NCBI RefSeq assembly: GCF_029350975.1
Contig: NZ_JARKMR010000003.1
Coordinates: forward strand, 641,869-705,868
From: Maribacter zhoushanensis
Lineage (GTDB): Bacteria > Bacteroidota > Bacteroidia > Flavobacteriales > Flavobacteriaceae
DNA length: 64,000 nucleotides
Direction: 5' to 3'
In this document: in pieces, positions 17,788 to 27,879 of the stretch
Position numbering within the stretch: the stretch's first letter is position 1
How the letters are laid out: each line of letters opens with the position of its first letter
The notes under the pieces: model-generated
What the model saw: only the letters and a program-made list of their open reading frames with translations
What the model was told of the DNA's origin: nothing
Database searches by the model: none
Program-made: the position numbers and the translations under genes

Positions 17788-19092
17788 ATGGGTGCTATTG
17801 TTGCCATTGTAGGGAGACCTAATGTAGGAAAATCAACATTTTTTAATAGATTAATTCAAAGACGCGAGGCTATTGTTGATGCCGTTAGCGGTGTTACTCG
17901 TGATCGCCATTATGGTAAGAGTGATTGGAACGGAAAAGAGTTTTCAATTATTGATACGGGCGGATACGTTGTAGGTAGTGACGATGTTTTTGAAAAGGAA
18001 ATTGATAGGCAGGTAGAACTAGCTATTGAAGAAGCTGATGCTATTATATTTATGGTAGATGTGGAGACCGGAGTAACCGGTATGGATGAAGATGTTGCCA
18101 AACTTCTAAGACGCGTTAAAAAACCTGTTTTTTTAGCGGTAAATAAAGTGGATAACGCCAAGAGGGCAGAAGACGCCGTTGAGTTTTATTCTTTGGGTCT
18201 AGGTGAGTATTTTACCTTATCGAGTATAAATGGTGGTGGATCAGGAGAGTTGCTAGATGCTTTGGTAGAAAAATTGCCAGATGTAGTAGAAGAAGAAAGT
18301 GATTTGCCAAGATTTGCTGTTGTCGGCAGACCTAATGCAGGTAAGTCTTCATTTATCAATGCGCTTATTGGAGAGGATAGGTATATAGTAACTGATATAG
18401 CAGGTACTACAAGAGATAGTATTGATACCAAATATAATAGATTCGGGTTTGAATTTAATCTAGTAGATACCGCTGGTATACGTCGTAAGGCGAAAGTGAA
18501 AGAAGATTTAGAATTTTATTCTGTAATGCGTTCTGTAAGGGCGATTGAACATTGCGATGTTTGTATTTTAATGTTAGACGCTACTAGAGGATTTGATGGT
18601 CAGGTAGAAAATATTTTCTGGCTAGCTCAACGTAATCATAAGGGCATAGTAATTCTTGTAAATAAGTGGGATTTAGTCGAGGATAAAGAGACCAATACAA
18701 TAAAACACTATACAGATAAAATTAAAAAAGCTATTGAGCCATTTACAGATGTGCCTATTCTTTTTGTTTCTGTATTGACAAAGCAACGTATTTTTAAGGC
18801 AATAGAGACTGCAGTTGAGGTGTATAATAATCGTAACAAGAAGATTATTACACGTAAGTTCAATGAAACGATGTTGCCAATAATTGAGAACTATCCGCCA
18901 CCGGCATATAAAGGTAAATTTGTTAAGATTAAATTCTGTACGCAATTACCTACTCCGTATCCGCAGTTTGCATTTTTCTGTAACCTTCCGCAATATGTTA
19001 GGGAACCTTACAAGCGTTATCTAGAAAATAAAATAAGAGAAGAGTATGATTTCTCTGGAGTGCCTATTACGGTATTTATGAGGAAGAAGTAA
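17788..19092 (+). CDS. der: GTPase Der (EngA)
   Basis: Double-G-domain GTPase needed for 50S ribosomal subunit assembly. The 434 residues carry a first G1 GRPNVGKS (8-15) with DTGG and NKVD, a second G1 GRPNAGKS (about 180) with DTAG and NKWD, and a C-terminal KH-like domain. The length is standard. It is preceded by its own promoter-like element and followed by a strong hairpin terminator at 19138-19184, so it is probably a single-gene unit. Confidence 0.97.
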   Translation: MGAIVAIVGRPNVGKSTFFNRLIQRREAIVDAVSGVTRDRHYGKSDWNGKEFSIIDTGGYVVGSDDVFEKEIDRQVELAIEEADAIIFMVDVETGVTGMDEDVAKLLRRVKKPVFLAVNKVDNAKRAEDAVEFYSLGLGEYFTLSSINGGGSGELLDALVEKLPDVVEEESDLPRFAVVGRPNAGKSSFINALIGEDRYIVTDIAGTTRDSIDTKYNRFGFEFNLVDTAGIRRKAKVKEDLEFYSVMRSVRAIEHCDVCILMLDATRGFDGQVENIFWLAQRNHKGIVILVNKWDLVEDKETNTIKHYTDKIKKAIEPFTDVPILFVSVLTKQRIFKAIETAVEVYNNRNKKIITRKFNETMLPIIENYPPPAYKGKFVKIKFCTQLPTPYPQFAFFCNLPQYVREPYKRYLENKIREEYDFSGVPITVFMRKK

Positions 19093-19137
19093 GATAATTT
19101 AGAGTTGAAGAATAGATTCTAAGTTTCACTGAGTAAA

Positions 19138-19184
19138 AAAAAAGATCTAATAATTCTGCGTAGCAGAATTATTAGATCTTTTTG
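19138..19184 (+). terminator. Long perfect hairpin terminator after der
   Basis: A 21-bp perfect stem (AAAAAGATCTAATAATTCTGC and its complement) with a GTA loop and a T-run. It can terminate transcripts from either strand. Confidence 0.85.
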
Positions 19185-19270
19185 ATTAAACAACTAGAAT
19201 ATAATAAGCTTCTCTTGGTAAAGGATAGAAAGTGGTGAAATGGTGAAAGGACCAAGAGTAACAAGCAATA

Positions 19271-19421
19271 ACCCGCCCCTAGCCCCTCCCTAGAGGGGAA
19301 TAGTAACCATTTTAGATAAACCTAACTAAGTAGAATTGTTCTAACGAAACTCTCAGTTACTAACAAAATCCGGAATCAAAAACGTAGTTCTCCCCTCTTG
19401 GGAGGGGATAAAGGGGTGGGT
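19271..19421. repeat. Inverted-repeat intergenic element
   Basis: Two related GC-rich arms face each other. The left arm (19271-19300, ACCCGCCCCTAGCCCCTCCC then TAGAGGGGAA) and the right arm (19390-19421, CTCCCCTCTTGGGAGGGG then ATAAAGGGGTGGGTA) are inverted copies with a few differences, separated by about 90 bp of AT-rich sequence. Each arm also contains its own small palindrome (CCCCTC..GAGGGG type). This looks like a short non-coding intergenic repeat or MITE-like element. The 461-bp gap between der and the TPM gene (19093-19553) otherwise holds only the der terminator. Confidence 0.65.
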
Positions 19422-19553
19422 AATATTATGTGTATGATTGCTGTATAATTACATACAATAGACTCAAGCCTAATTGATGCTAGAAAGCTAATAGAGGTAA
19501 ACAGACTTTAATCTCCCTGGATATTGAAAGTGAAATAAGAAGTTTAAAATAAG

Positions 19554-20348
19554 CTACCAACCTCCAGAAGCGCCGCCGCCGCCAAAGCCGCCGCCGCCGA
19601 AACCTCCTCCGAATCCGCCACCGCCAAAGCTTCCGCCTCCACCGCTACCGAATCCGCCACTAGAACCGCTAGAGCGACCCATGTTGCTGAGAATAATCAT
19701 ATCCCACGGACTCAATCCTCCGCGTCTTCTGCCACCGTTGTTGTCGTTGTCATCATTTTTACGGCTCCAAAGGATAAAAAGAATTACCACAAATATGATA
19801 AATGGTAATAGGGATGAAAATGGAGTTCCTCCATTATCACCAAAAGTTCTGTCTTCTTGAAATTCTCCATTTAATACTTGAAAAATTACATCAGACCCTT
19901 TATTTAGTCCGCCATAATAATCACCTACTCTAAATTCAGGCAAAATTACATTTTCAATAATTCGTTTAGAAAGGGCGTCTGTTAGTGAGCCCTCAATACC
20001 GTAGCCTGTGCTAATGGCTACTTTTCTGTCATTCTCGGCAAGTATTATAAGTATACCATTATCTTTTCCTTCTTGTCCAATACCCCATTTCTGACCCCAG
20101 TTTGCACCAAGATAATTAATGTTCTCACCATTGGTACTTGCAATAATAGTAACTACGATCTGGGTAGAGGTGCTGTCTGAGTAACGAACTAATTTTTGGC
20201 TAAGAGCTACCTTTTGCTGATCGGTCAAAAGATTGGTGTAATCGTAAACACTAGTTTGTAAAGCCGGTTTTTCGGGTATCTCAAATTGGCTCCATGACGG
20301 AGTGCACCAAAGAAAAAGAATTACAAGGCTAACCTTTAGATATCTCAT
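19554..20348 (-). CDS. TPM-domain protein (YgcG-like) with Gly-rich tail
   Basis: This 264-residue protein has a signal peptide (about 1-20), a TPM/YgcG phosphatase-like domain (about 30-160; VYDYTNLLT, DNGILIILAENDRKVAISTGYGIEGSLTD), one transmembrane helix (about 185-202) and a C-terminal tail of Gly/Ser/Phe repeats (GGGGFGGG type). The TPM fold is found in membrane-anchored proteins linked to membrane-protein repair and photosystem assembly; the bacterial role is unclear. It overlaps the upstream TPM gene by 20 bp and is last in the LemA-TPM-TPM group, a common Bacteroidota arrangement. Confidence 0.9.
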   Translation of the reverse strand: MRYLKVSLVILFLWCTPSWSQFEIPEKPALQTSVYDYTNLLTDQQKVALSQKLVRYSDSTSTQIVVTIIASTNGENINYLGANWGQKWGIGQEGKDNGILIILAENDRKVAISTGYGIEGSLTDALSKRIIENVILPEFRVGDYYGGLNKGSDVIFQVLNGEFQEDRTFGDNGGTPFSSLLPFIIFVVILFILWSRKNDDNDNNGGRRRGGLSPWDMIILSNMGRSSGSSGGFGSGGGGSFGGGGFGGGFGGGGFGGGGASGGW

Positions 20349-20766
20349 TGCTTAATTCATTGGTGTCATCTGATTGCCAAGGAAAATGACTTCTTAGTTC
20401 TTCACCAGCTTTTAAAACTCCGGCAACTAGTCCGTCTTTAAAAGCCCCCTTTTCAAAATGTGTTTGAATACTATTTTTAGTAGTTTGCCAAAAATCCTTT
20501 GGCACAACATTGTCTATACCTTTATCGCCACAAATAACAAACTTCTTGTCGGTTACGGCTACGTAGATCAATACTCCGTTTTCTTGCTTGGTGTTATCCA
20601 TTTTTAATAGATGGAAAACCTCTTTAGCGCGCTCGTAATGATCTTTTCGGGTGTGCCCCTCAATATGTACCCTAATTTCGCCAGAAGTGTTCTTTTCAGC
20701 TTTAAGAATAGCTTCTACTACCTCTTGCTCTTCTGTAGCCGATAAGAAATTTTCTACTCTAGACAT
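20329..20766 (-). CDS. TPM-domain protein, short soluble form
   Basis: A 145-residue protein with a single TPM domain and no signal peptide or membrane segment (ATEEQEVVEAILKAEKNTSGEIRVHIEG ... NGVLIYVAVTDKKFVICGDKGI). It lies 6 bp after lemA and overlaps the next TPM gene. It likely acts with its membrane-bound neighbour, but the activity is unknown. Confidence 0.88.
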   Translation of the reverse strand: MSRVENFLSATEEQEVVEAILKAEKNTSGEIRVHIEGHTRKDHYERAKEVFHLLKMDNTKQENGVLIYVAVTDKKFVICGDKGIDNVVPKDFWQTTKNSIQTHFEKGAFKDGLVAGVLKAGEELRSHFPWQSDDTNELSNEISKG

Positions 20767-20772
20767 AGGATG

Positions 20773-21372
20773 TTATTCGAAATCAAAATCTACATCAGGT
20801 GCATTTTCAGAACCGGCATCTGCTTTGTAATAGGCTAGCTCACTAAAATTTAAAATACCTGCCAAAATAGAATTCGGGAATTTTTTAATGTGTAGGTTGT
20901 AAGGTTCAACAGTTGCGTTGAATCTATCCCTGGCTACGTTAATTCTATTTTCGGTACCTTCTAATTGTGATTGAAGTTCTAGAAAGTTTTGGTTTGCTTT
21001 TAGGTCAGGATAGCGTTCTACCGTTACCAATAATTTACTTAACGCACCACTTAGCCCGCTTTGTGCTTGGTTGAATTGCGCTAATTGCTCTGGTGTAATG
21101 TTGGTAGGGTCAATATTGACTGAAGTTGCTTTTGCTCTTGCTTCAATAACATCTGTCAAAGTACCTCTTTCAAAATCTGCGGCGCCTTGTACTGTTTTTA
21201 CAAGATTACCGATTAAATCGTTTCTACGTTGATAGGCGCTTTCTACATTGGCCCATGTTTTGGTAGATGTCTCTTTTAATGCCACGGCAGTATTGTTGAA
21301 GCCTACGCCCCATTGATATAATCCAAATGCTATGACAGCGATAACGATTAATGCAATTAGTCCTTTTTTCAT
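20773..21372 (-). CDS. lemA: LemA family protein
   Basis: A 199-residue protein with one N-terminal transmembrane helix (about 4-22) and a long helical LemA domain (VESAYQRRNDLIGNLVKTVQG, QLAQFNQAQSGLSGALSKLLVTVERYPDLKANQNF, then NRINVARDRFNATVEPYN). LemA proteins are membrane proteins with a helical bundle, commonly next to TPM genes; the function is not firmly established. Here lemA precedes two TPM genes on the minus strand and follows a small MerR-type gene by 10 bp. Confidence 0.94.
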   Translation of the reverse strand: MKKGLIALIVIAVIAFGLYQWGVGFNNTAVALKETSTKTWANVESAYQRRNDLIGNLVKTVQGAADFERGTLTDVIEARAKATSVNIDPTNITPEQLAQFNQAQSGLSGALSKLLVTVERYPDLKANQNFLELQSQLEGTENRINVARDRFNATVEPYNLHIKKFPNSILAGILNFSELAYYKADAGSENAPDVDFDFE

Positions 21373-21382
21373 AATGGTTGTG

Positions 21383-21712
21383 TTATAATTGGTCTTTAAT
21401 TTTATTTAATTCAGCTTTAACACGTTCTAGTTTTTGAATGATATCAAAGTTAGAAAGTGTTTTCTGCTTTTCTTCTTTAAGGTGAATTTTGGCGCCATCA
21501 AGAGTAAAGCCTCTTTCTTTTACCAAATGATATATTAATTGAAGATTTTTAATGTCTTGGGGAGTAAATTTTCTATTTCCCTTTGCATTTTTTTTAGGTT
21601 GGAGCACATCGAACTCTTTCTCCCAAAAACGAATTAGTGAAGCGTTTACGCCAAAAGCACGGGCAACTTCACCAATGCCATAATATCTTTTTTCAGGAAG
21701 GTCTATCTGCAT
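21383..21712 (-). CDS. MerR-family transcriptional regulator
   Basis: A 109-residue protein with an N-terminal MerR winged helix-turn-helix (YGIGEVARAFGVNASLIRFWEKEF at 11-34, then KGNRKFTPQDIKNLQLIYHLVKERGFTLDGAK) and a short C-terminal coiled coil (about 85-109). It lacks a metal- or drug-sensing domain. Its start codon touches the M23 peptidase stop by one base and it precedes lemA, so the genes are probably co-transcribed. Such minimal MerR proteins are common in Flavobacteriaceae; targets are unknown. Confidence 0.9.
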   Translation of the reverse strand: MQIDLPEKRYYGIGEVARAFGVNASLIRFWEKEFDVLQPKKNAKGNRKFTPQDIKNLQLIYHLVKERGFTLDGAKIHLKEEKQKTLSNFDIIQKLERVKAELNKIKDQL

Positions 21713-22689
21713 TAATCTAATGATTGATTTTCTTGATTAGCGAATTTCAACATATTCTCGAATTCTTCTGGTGATAAACTACCATAATAGAAATTCATAG
21801 GGTTGATTCTGTCATTGTCTTTCCATACTTCATAATGTAAGTGTGGCGCTTCTGATCTACCTGTGCTTCCTACAAAACCAATAAGATCACCTCTTTTTAC
21901 TTTTTGACCTTTTTTGACATTGTATCGACTTAGGTGGGCATAAAGACTTAAATACCCATATCCGTGATCAATACGAATATGTTTTCCGTATCCAGATGAA
22001 TTGTTATCCGCTCTTATGATTTTACCATCACCTGCGGCATATATAGGCGTGCCCTTTGGAGCGGTAAAATCCATTCCATAATGCATTTTTCTAGCCTTGG
22101 TAAAAGGATCGGACCTCCACCCATAACCAGATGCCATACGTTTTAAATCCTCGTTATTTATAGGCTGTATTGCAGGTATCGACATTAGTAATTTTTCTTT
22201 TTCTTCTGCCAGTTTCGTAATCTCATCTAGTGATTTAGATTGAATGGCCATCTGTTTTTTAATGATGTCAAGTCTCTTTGTAGTAGAAACGATCATTTCA
22301 GAATTATTGAAACCTTCTAAAGATTTATATCGGTTTATACCACCAAAACCTGCTTTACGCTGTTCGTCTGGTATAGGGTTGGCTTCAAAATATAAACGGT
22401 ATATGTTATTGTCTCGATCTTCAATATTCCCTAAAACTTCTTCGATTTGTTCCATCTTCTTGTTCAATAACTCATACTGAAGCTCGTAATTTTTTACTTC
22501 ACGAGATAGGGAAAGTTCTCTTGGTGTATTGACTAAATTGGTGTTTAGAAGAAGAATTAACGCTAAAAAACCAAAAAGGCATGACCCCAAAATAAAGAAG
22601 GCTATATTTCTATAACGTTTAGATTTTTCGGGTTCTATTTTACGGTACGACAGCGTGTCTGGGTCGTAATAGTATTTTACCTTAGACAT
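21712..22689 (-). CDS. M23-family zinc metallopeptidase (LytM-like cell-wall hydrolase)
   Basis: Membrane-anchored peptidoglycan endopeptidase or amidase regulator. The 325 residues have an internal transmembrane segment (about 28-48), a coiled coil (about 60-180) and a C-terminal LytM domain with HYGMDFTAPKGTPIYAAGDG (zinc His and Asp) and HLHYEVW (second His pair), so the metal site is intact. Such proteins act in cell-wall growth or division. It is first in the M23-merR-lemA-TPM-TPM run, with a -7 promoter element 47 bp upstream. Confidence 0.93.
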   Translation of the reverse strand: MSKVKYYYDPDTLSYRKIEPEKSKRYRNIAFFILGSCLFGFLALILLLNTNLVNTPRELSLSREVKNYELQYELLNKKMEQIEEVLGNIEDRDNNIYRLYFEANPIPDEQRKAGFGGINRYKSLEGFNNSEMIVSTTKRLDIIKKQMAIQSKSLDEITKLAEEKEKLLMSIPAIQPINNEDLKRMASGYGWRSDPFTKARKMHYGMDFTAPKGTPIYAAGDGKIIRADNNSSGYGKHIRIDHGYGYLSLYAHLSRYNVKKGQKVKRGDLIGFVGSTGRSEAPHLHYEVWKDNDRINPMNFYYGSLSPEEFENMLKFANQENQSLD

Positions 22690-22736
22690 GAATGTTATTT
22701 ATCCTATTTTTGTTTTTTCAATTATTAGGGAACAAA

Positions 22737-22744
22737 CAAATATA
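22737..22744 (-). promoter_or_regulatory. -7 promoter element for the M23 gene run
   Basis: Minus strand TATATTTG, a perfect TAnnTTTG match, 47 bp before the M23 start codon. No clear -33 element. Confidence 0.45.
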
Positions 22745-22794
22745 AAGATAGTTTTATATAAACCGTTAAAATTTGTAAAAGCTTAGCATTTTAG

Positions 22795-25410
22795 ATGAAT
22801 TCCAAAGAGACAAGAACGCAATTTCTGAATTTTTTCAAAGGTAAAGAACACAAAATAGTGCCTTCTGCGCCAATGGTCATAAAAGATGACCCAACCCTGC
22901 TTTTTACAAATGCGGGTATGAACCAGTTTAAAGAATACTTTTTGGGCATCAGTCAGCCAAAGAGCTCTAGAGTGGTAGATACCCAAAAATGTTTACGTGT
23001 AAGCGGTAAGCATAATGATTTAGAGGAAGTAGGTAAAGATACCTACCACCATACCATGTTTGAGATGTTGGGTAATTGGAGTTTTGGTGATTATTTTAAA
23101 GAAGAAGCTATTACTTGGGCTTGGGAGTTATTGACAGAGGTGCTTAAAATTGACAAAGACAGTTTATATGTATCTGTTTTTGAGGGGAGTGATGATGCGG
23201 ATCAATTAAAATTAGATACCGAAGCCTTCGATTTATGGAAGGGTATTGTGCCTGAAGATAGAATTATCATGGGCAATAAGAAGGATAATTTTTGGGAAAT
23301 GGGCGATCAAGGTCCTTGCGGTCCATGTTCAGAAATTCATGTAGATATTCGTTCTAAAGAAGAAAAGGCAAAAGTTTCTGGAGCAAGTTTGGTAAACCAA
23401 GATCATCCGCAGGTAGTGGAGATTTGGAATCTTGTTTTTATGCAATATAACCGTAAGGCAGATGGTTCGTTAGAAAATTTACCGGCAAAGCACGTAGACA
23501 CCGGTATGGGTTTTGAGCGCTTGTGTATGGTGTTGCAGGGAGTGCAAAGTAATTACGATACTGATATTTTTACACCTCTAATTAGAGAAATAGAAACGAT
23601 TACAGATTCTGACTATGGTAAGAATGAAGAAATTGACATAGCCATTCGCGTAATCAGTGATCATATACGTGCCGTAGCATTTTCAATTGCAGATGGTCAA
23701 TTGCCAAGTAACACAGGTGCAGGTTATGTTATAAGAAGAATTTTAAGAAGATCGGTACGTTACGGTTTCACCTTTTTAAATACCAAAGAACCTTTTATGT
23801 ACCGTTTGGTAAATGTGTTGACGGATTCTTTAGGCGATGCATACCCAGAATTAAAGGAGCAGAAACAATTAATTGAAAATGTTATTAAAGAAGAGGAACA
23901 TTCTTTTTTAAAGACATTAGATCAAGGGTTGTTGCTTTTAGATACGATTATAAAAAATACAAACGGCAAAACGGTCGATGGCGGAAAAGCTTTTGAATTG
24001 TATGATACCTTTGGCTTTCCAATAGATTTAACTGCTTTGATCCTTAGTGAAAAAGGATATGAATTAGATGAAGCAGGCTTTGATGCGGCTATGCAGCAGC
24101 AAAAAAACAGATCAAAATCTGCCTCATCTATATCTAAAGAAGATTGGGAAATTTTGCAGGATGATAACGAACAGGAGTTTGTTGGTTATGATATGTTAGA
24201 TGTAGAGGTGAAAATTACCAAATACCGTAAAGTAGTTTCTAAAAAAGATGGAACCCAGTTTCAGTTGGTGTTCAATCTAACTCCGTTTTACGCAGAAGGT
24301 GGTGGTCAAGTAGGTGATAAAGGATATTTAGAAGATACTCATGGTGATGTAGTATATATTACAGATACCAAGAAAGAGAATAATGAAATCATACATTTTG
24401 CTAAAAATTTACCAAAGCATTTAGGGGAGAGTTTTAAAGCGGTAGTAGATAAAAAGCAACGTAGTAGAACAGAGGCAAACCACACGGCAACGCATTTGTT
24501 GCATCAGGCGCTGAGAGAAGTATTAGGTAAGCATGTAGAACAAAAAGGTTCTTCTGTACATTCTAAGTATTTGAGATTTGATTTTTCTCACTTCTCTAAA
24601 ATGACTCCAGAAGAATTACAAGAAGTGGAGAATTTTGTAAACGCTCGTATAGACGGACATCTAAAACTTCAAGAAGAAAGAAATGTACCTATGAAAACGG
24701 CAATTGCTGATGGAGCAATGGCATTGTTTGGAGAAAAATATGGTGATGCTGTAAGGACAATTCGTTTTGGTCAATCCATAGAATTGTGTGGTGGTACCCA
24801 TGTAAAGAATACAGGTGATATTTGGCAGTTTAAAATAAAGTCTGAAGGTGCTGTAGCTGCAGGAATTAGAAGAATAGAAGCAATTACAGGTGATGCAGTT
24901 AAAGATTTACATGTAGATAATGATAAATTATTATCGAAAATAAAAGGAGTATTGGGTAATACTCAAGATCCTGTAAAATCAGTTTCAAGTCTTCAAGAAG
25001 AAAATAGCAGTCTTAAAAAGCAAGTAGCCGAACTGTTGAAAGATAAAGCGAAAAACTTAAAAGGAGATTTGCTATCAGAGCTTAAAGAAGTAAACGGAGT
25101 ACAGTTTTTAGCAAAGAAAATTGATTTAGACGCAGCCGGTATAAAGGACTTAAGTTTTGAAATGGGCAGTAATAAGGATAATTTGTTTTTGTTGTTCGGT
25201 ACTGAGCAAAATGGTAAAGCATTGTTGTCATGTTATATTTCTAAGGAATTGGTTGCATCTAAAGAATTAAATGCAGGCACAATTGTTCGTGAGCTTGGTA
25301 AGTATATTCAAGGTGGCGGCGGTGGTCAGCCTTTCTTTGCAACTGCAGGAGGTAAAAATCCTGGTGGTATTGATGAGGCATTGGCAAAGGCTGAGGGTTA
25401 TTTGGGATAA
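22795..25410 (+). CDS. alaS: Alanyl-tRNA synthetase
   Basis: Charges tRNA-Ala with alanine and edits mischarged Ser/Gly. The 871 residues show the class II catalytic core at the N-terminus ([38 protein letters not shown]), the editing domain with HTATHLLH and the matching CGGTHV zinc-binding motif, and a C-terminal domain with [15 protein letters not shown]. Length is normal. It is transcribed divergently from the M23 gene run. Confidence 0.98.
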   Translation: MNSKETRTQFLNFFKGKEHKIVPSAPMVIKDDPTLLFTNAGMNQFKEYFLGISQPKSSRVVDTQKCLRVSGKHNDLEEVGKDTYHHTMFEMLGNWSFGDYFKEEAITWAWELLTEVLKIDKDSLYVSVFEGSDDADQLKLDTEAFDLWKGIVPEDRIIMGNKKDNFWEMGDQGPCGPCSEIHVDIRSKEEKAKVSGASLVNQDHPQVVEIWNLVFMQYNRKADGSLENLPAKHVDTGMGFERLCMVLQGVQSNYDTDIFTPLIREIETITDSDYGKNEEIDIAIRVISDHIRAVAFSIADGQLPSNTGAGYVIRRILRRSVRYGFTFLNTKEPFMYRLVNVLTDSLGDAYPELKEQKQLIENVIKEEEHSFLKTLDQGLLLLDTIIKNTNGKTVDGGKAFELYDTFGFPIDLTALILSEKGYELDEAGFDAAMQQQKNRSKSASSISKEDWEILQDDNEQEFVGYDMLDVEVKITKYRKVVSKKDGTQFQLVFNLTPFYAEGGGQVGDKGYLEDTHGDVVYITDTKKENNEIIHFAKNLPKHLGESFKAVVDKKQRSRTEANHTATHLLHQALREVLGKHVEQKGSSVHSKYLRFDFSHFSKMTPEELQEVENFVNARIDGHLKLQEERNVPMKTAIADGAMALFGEKYGDAVRTIRFGQSIELCGGTHVKNTGDIWQFKIKSEGAVAAGIRRIEAITGDAVKDLHVDNDKLLSKIKGVLGNTQDPVKSVSSLQEENSSLKKQVAELLKDKAKNLKGDLLSELKEVNGVQFLAKKIDLDAAGIKDLSFEMGSNKDNLFLLFGTEQNGKALLSCYISKELVASKELNAGTIVRELGKYIQGGGGGQPFFATAGGKNPGGIDEALAKAEGYLG

Positions 25411-25451
25411 GGTTAGATCTGCTTAAAAGGTTATTGTGAAATAATAGTTTT

Positions 25452-26303
25452 ATGAAAAGATATATCGTTTTATTATTTATTATTTCGTCTTGTAATTTTT
25501 CAAGTAAAAAGGAAGATGTTGTTAAGGATGATACGGAAGTAGAGGAAAAAGTCTTGTCAGGTATAGATTCTATGCATATTAGAGAGTATGTAGAAAAATC
25601 TTTTCAGAGTCCTATGCATTCGTTAGAGCATCAGCAGTATTTAGATTCAGCACTCACAATTGTACCAGAGAGCGCTTGGCTTTGGCAGCAAAAAGCTATG
25701 CCGTTATATAAAGCTAGAAAATACCAGTTAGGCAAACCATTTTTAGATAAAGCTGTTGAGTACGCGCCAGAAAAGTATTTGGATTATAGCGGATTTGTGA
25801 GATGTATTTTCTCAAAAGATTACATAAAATCCATATCTGAATTTATGAGAGCCAAAAAAGAATTTGGTGATGGTTATGTTATGGATCATACTTATAACTT
25901 TTACATTGGTCTAGATTATCTTCAATTGAACAAATTCTCTAAAGCAAAAGAGTTTTTGCTGTTAAGTAAAGAACAACAGTTTAGAGATTTCCCCAATGAT
26001 CCTCCGCAAGAAGCTTGTCATTATTTAGACTGGTATTATTTGGGTATTGCAGATTTTGAATTGGGTAATTATGAAGAGGCAATTGCCTCTTTTGATATGT
26101 CTTTAAAAGTATATGATAATTTTGCGGATGCTCTTTATTTTAGAGGTAGAAGTATGACCAAATTAGGTGATGAAGAAGGTGCTGAATGGGAGAAAAAAGC
26201 ATTTGAAAATGGAGATAATACTATAAATGAAGATAATGTCATTTATGAGATTTATCCTTATCAATTGTTTCATAAGTTAAATGCGAGTGAACGACCACAA
26301 TGA
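25452..26303 (+). CDS. Tetratricopeptide-repeat lipoprotein
   Basis: A 283-residue lipoprotein with lipobox ISSC (Cys at about 14) and several TPR-like helical pairs (SAWLWQQKAMPLYKARKYQLGKPFLDKAVEYAPEKYLDY; later YYLGIADFELGNYEEAIASFDMSLKVYDNFADALYFRGRSMTKLGD). It probably mediates protein-protein contacts in the cell envelope. Its stop overlaps the GSCFA gene start by 4 bp, so the two are translationally coupled. Specific function unknown. Confidence 0.88.
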   Translation: MKRYIVLLFIISSCNFSSKKEDVVKDDTEVEEKVLSGIDSMHIREYVEKSFQSPMHSLEHQQYLDSALTIVPESAWLWQQKAMPLYKARKYQLGKPFLDKAVEYAPEKYLDYSGFVRCIFSKDYIKSISEFMRAKKEFGDGYVMDHTYNFYIGLDYLQLNKFSKAKEFLLLSKEQQFRDFPNDPPQEACHYLDWYYLGIADFELGNYEEAIASFDMSLKVYDNFADALYFRGRSMTKLGDEEGAEWEKKAFENGDNTINEDNVIYEIYPYQLFHKLNASERPQ

Positions 26304-27256
26304 ATTTATTGACTCAAATACCTTTATATAAAGCTGAAAATACAATTGATTATTCAAGTCAGTTATTACTTATAGGCTCTTGCTTTTCCGAGAATATGGG
26401 AGCAAAATTAGCGTATTATAAATTTCAATCATTACAGAATCCTTTCGGTATTTTGTTTCATCCATTGGCTATAGAAAATTTAATTCAAAAGGCGGTCAAT
26501 CAAGAGTTATTTACAGAAGAAGATGTTTTTAGCGCGAATGAGCAATGGCATAGTTTTAATGCACATTCCAGTTTAAGTAATCCATCCAAAGAGCAAATAA
26601 TTACAGATTTAAATACGGCTGTAGCTACTACTTCGATTCAGCTACAAACGGCAACTCATATTGTAATTACTTTAGGCACGGCGTGGGTATACCGAAAGAC
26701 TTCTAGCAATCAAGTAGTCGCAAATTGCCATAAAATTCCACAATCTAATTTTACAAAAGAGTTATTAAGGGTTGAAGAAGTTACAGAAAGTTTAAGAAGA
26801 ATTACCGCTTTGGTACAATCAGTAAATCCTTCAGCTCAATTTATTTTAACTGTTTCTCCTGTTCGGCATTTAAAAGACGGGTTTGTAGAAAATCAATTAA
26901 GCAAATCGCACTTGATTTCTGCGATTCATAATGTGTTGGCAGAGCGTATCTCCTATTTTCCTAGTTATGAATTAATGATGGATGAGCTACGAGATTATCG
27001 CTTTTATGCTAAGGATATGATTCACCCAAATGAGGTGGCGATAGATTATATCTGGGAGAAGTTTGTTGAGGTGTGGATAGATGAAGCCACTTCTGTAACT
27101 ATGAAAAAGGTTGGTGAGGTACAGAGAGGTCTGCGGCATAAGGCTTTTAATCCTGAAGGAGAAGCGCATCAAAAATTTTTAACATCGCTGGCACATAAAA
27201 TTGCGTATATAAAGAAAGACTATCCGTTTATGGATTTTAATACTGTAAATACATGA
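26300..27256 (+). CDS. GSCFA-domain protein
   Basis: A 318-residue protein of the GSCFA family, which belongs to the SGNH/GDSL hydrolase-like superfamily. Near the start it has LLIGSCFSENMGAKL (the family motif with Ser for Ala in GSCFA), later ITLGTAWVYRKTSSNQVVANCHKIPQ and a C-terminal MIHPNEVAIDYIWEKF that fits the catalytic Asp/His block region of SGNH enzymes (D-x-H replaced by MIHPN). No signal peptide, so it is probably cytoplasmic. It overlaps both flanking genes by 4 bp (ATGA), forming a TPR-GSCFA-DUF4230 operon. The substrate is unknown. Confidence 0.9.
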   Translation: MNLLTQIPLYKAENTIDYSSQLLLIGSCFSENMGAKLAYYKFQSLQNPFGILFHPLAIENLIQKAVNQELFTEEDVFSANEQWHSFNAHSSLSNPSKEQIITDLNTAVATTSIQLQTATHIVITLGTAWVYRKTSSNQVVANCHKIPQSNFTKELLRVEEVTESLRRITALVQSVNPSAQFILTVSPVRHLKDGFVENQLSKSHLISAIHNVLAERISYFPSYELMMDELRDYRFYAKDMIHPNEVAIDYIWEKFVEVWIDEATSVTMKKVGEVQRGLRHKAFNPEGEAHQKFLTSLAHKIAYIKKDYPFMDFNTVNT

Positions 27257-27879
27257 AGAAATTTATAGCTGGCGTTTTAATCACTTTGGCAATTGTTTTC
27301 ATTGTTCGTTCTTGTAATGAGGGTAAAGAAGATAAATCTATTCTAGAAGAAAATTCTATGCTCATTCAGCAAGAAATTACCAATGTTTCTAAGTTGGTGG
27401 TAACAGAGGGTCATTTTTCTGAGGTGTATAATTATAAAGATTCGAAGGAGCTTTTTGGTCCGTTATTACGTGCGGAGAAAAAGGCTTTGGTGGTGGTAAA
27501 TGCAGATGTTACCGTTGCTTATGATTTAAGTAAGATTGATTTTGAGGTTGATGAAGCAGCCAAAACGGTAAAAATCAATAGCATACCAGAAGCAGAAATT
27601 AACCTGAATCCAGATTTTGAATATTACGACGTCACCGCAGATTATTTAAACCAGTTTGATGCGGCTGATTATAATAAAATCAAAAAAACGGTAAAAGCTT
27701 CTTTAATGAAAAAGGTAGAAGCTTCAGCTTTACGTACCAATTCAGAAAACAGACTTATTAGCGAATTACAAAAGTTCTATATTCTAACCAATTCTATGGG
27801 ATGGCGATTAACATATAAAGAGCAAACCATAGAATCATTAGAAGGGTTGCAAGCCATTAAGCCAGAGATTTTGCCGTAG
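27253..27879 (+). CDS. DUF4230 protein
   Basis: A 208-residue protein with an N-terminal membrane anchor or signal (residues 3-20) and a DUF4230 domain (KLVVTEGHFSEVYNYKDSKE, then KALVVVNADVTVAYDLSKIDFEVDEAAKTVKI). The family is widespread, envelope-anchored and of unknown function. The start overlaps the GSCFA stop by 4 bp. The 3' end overlaps the 3' end of the convergent hydroxylase gene by 23 bp. Confidence 0.88.
   Translation: MKKFIAGVLITLAIVFIVRSCNEGKEDKSILEENSMLIQQEITNVSKLVVTEGHFSEVYNYKDSKELFGPLLRAEKKALVVVNADVTVAYDLSKIDFEVDEAAKTVKINSIPEAEINLNPDFEYYDVTADYLNQFDAADYNKIKKTVKASLMKKVEASALRTNSENRLISELQKFYILTNSMGWRLTYKEQTIESLEGLQAIKPEILP

Noticed and set aside
18673-18945. 90-residue minus-strand frame inside der
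   Set aside because: Cys/His-rich look comes from antisense codons of a conserved GTPase; no start signal or neighbours.
19554-19680. Gly-rich coding repeat at the end of the TPM gene
   Set aside because: GGGGFGGG-like tail is usual for this family, not a separate DNA repeat element.
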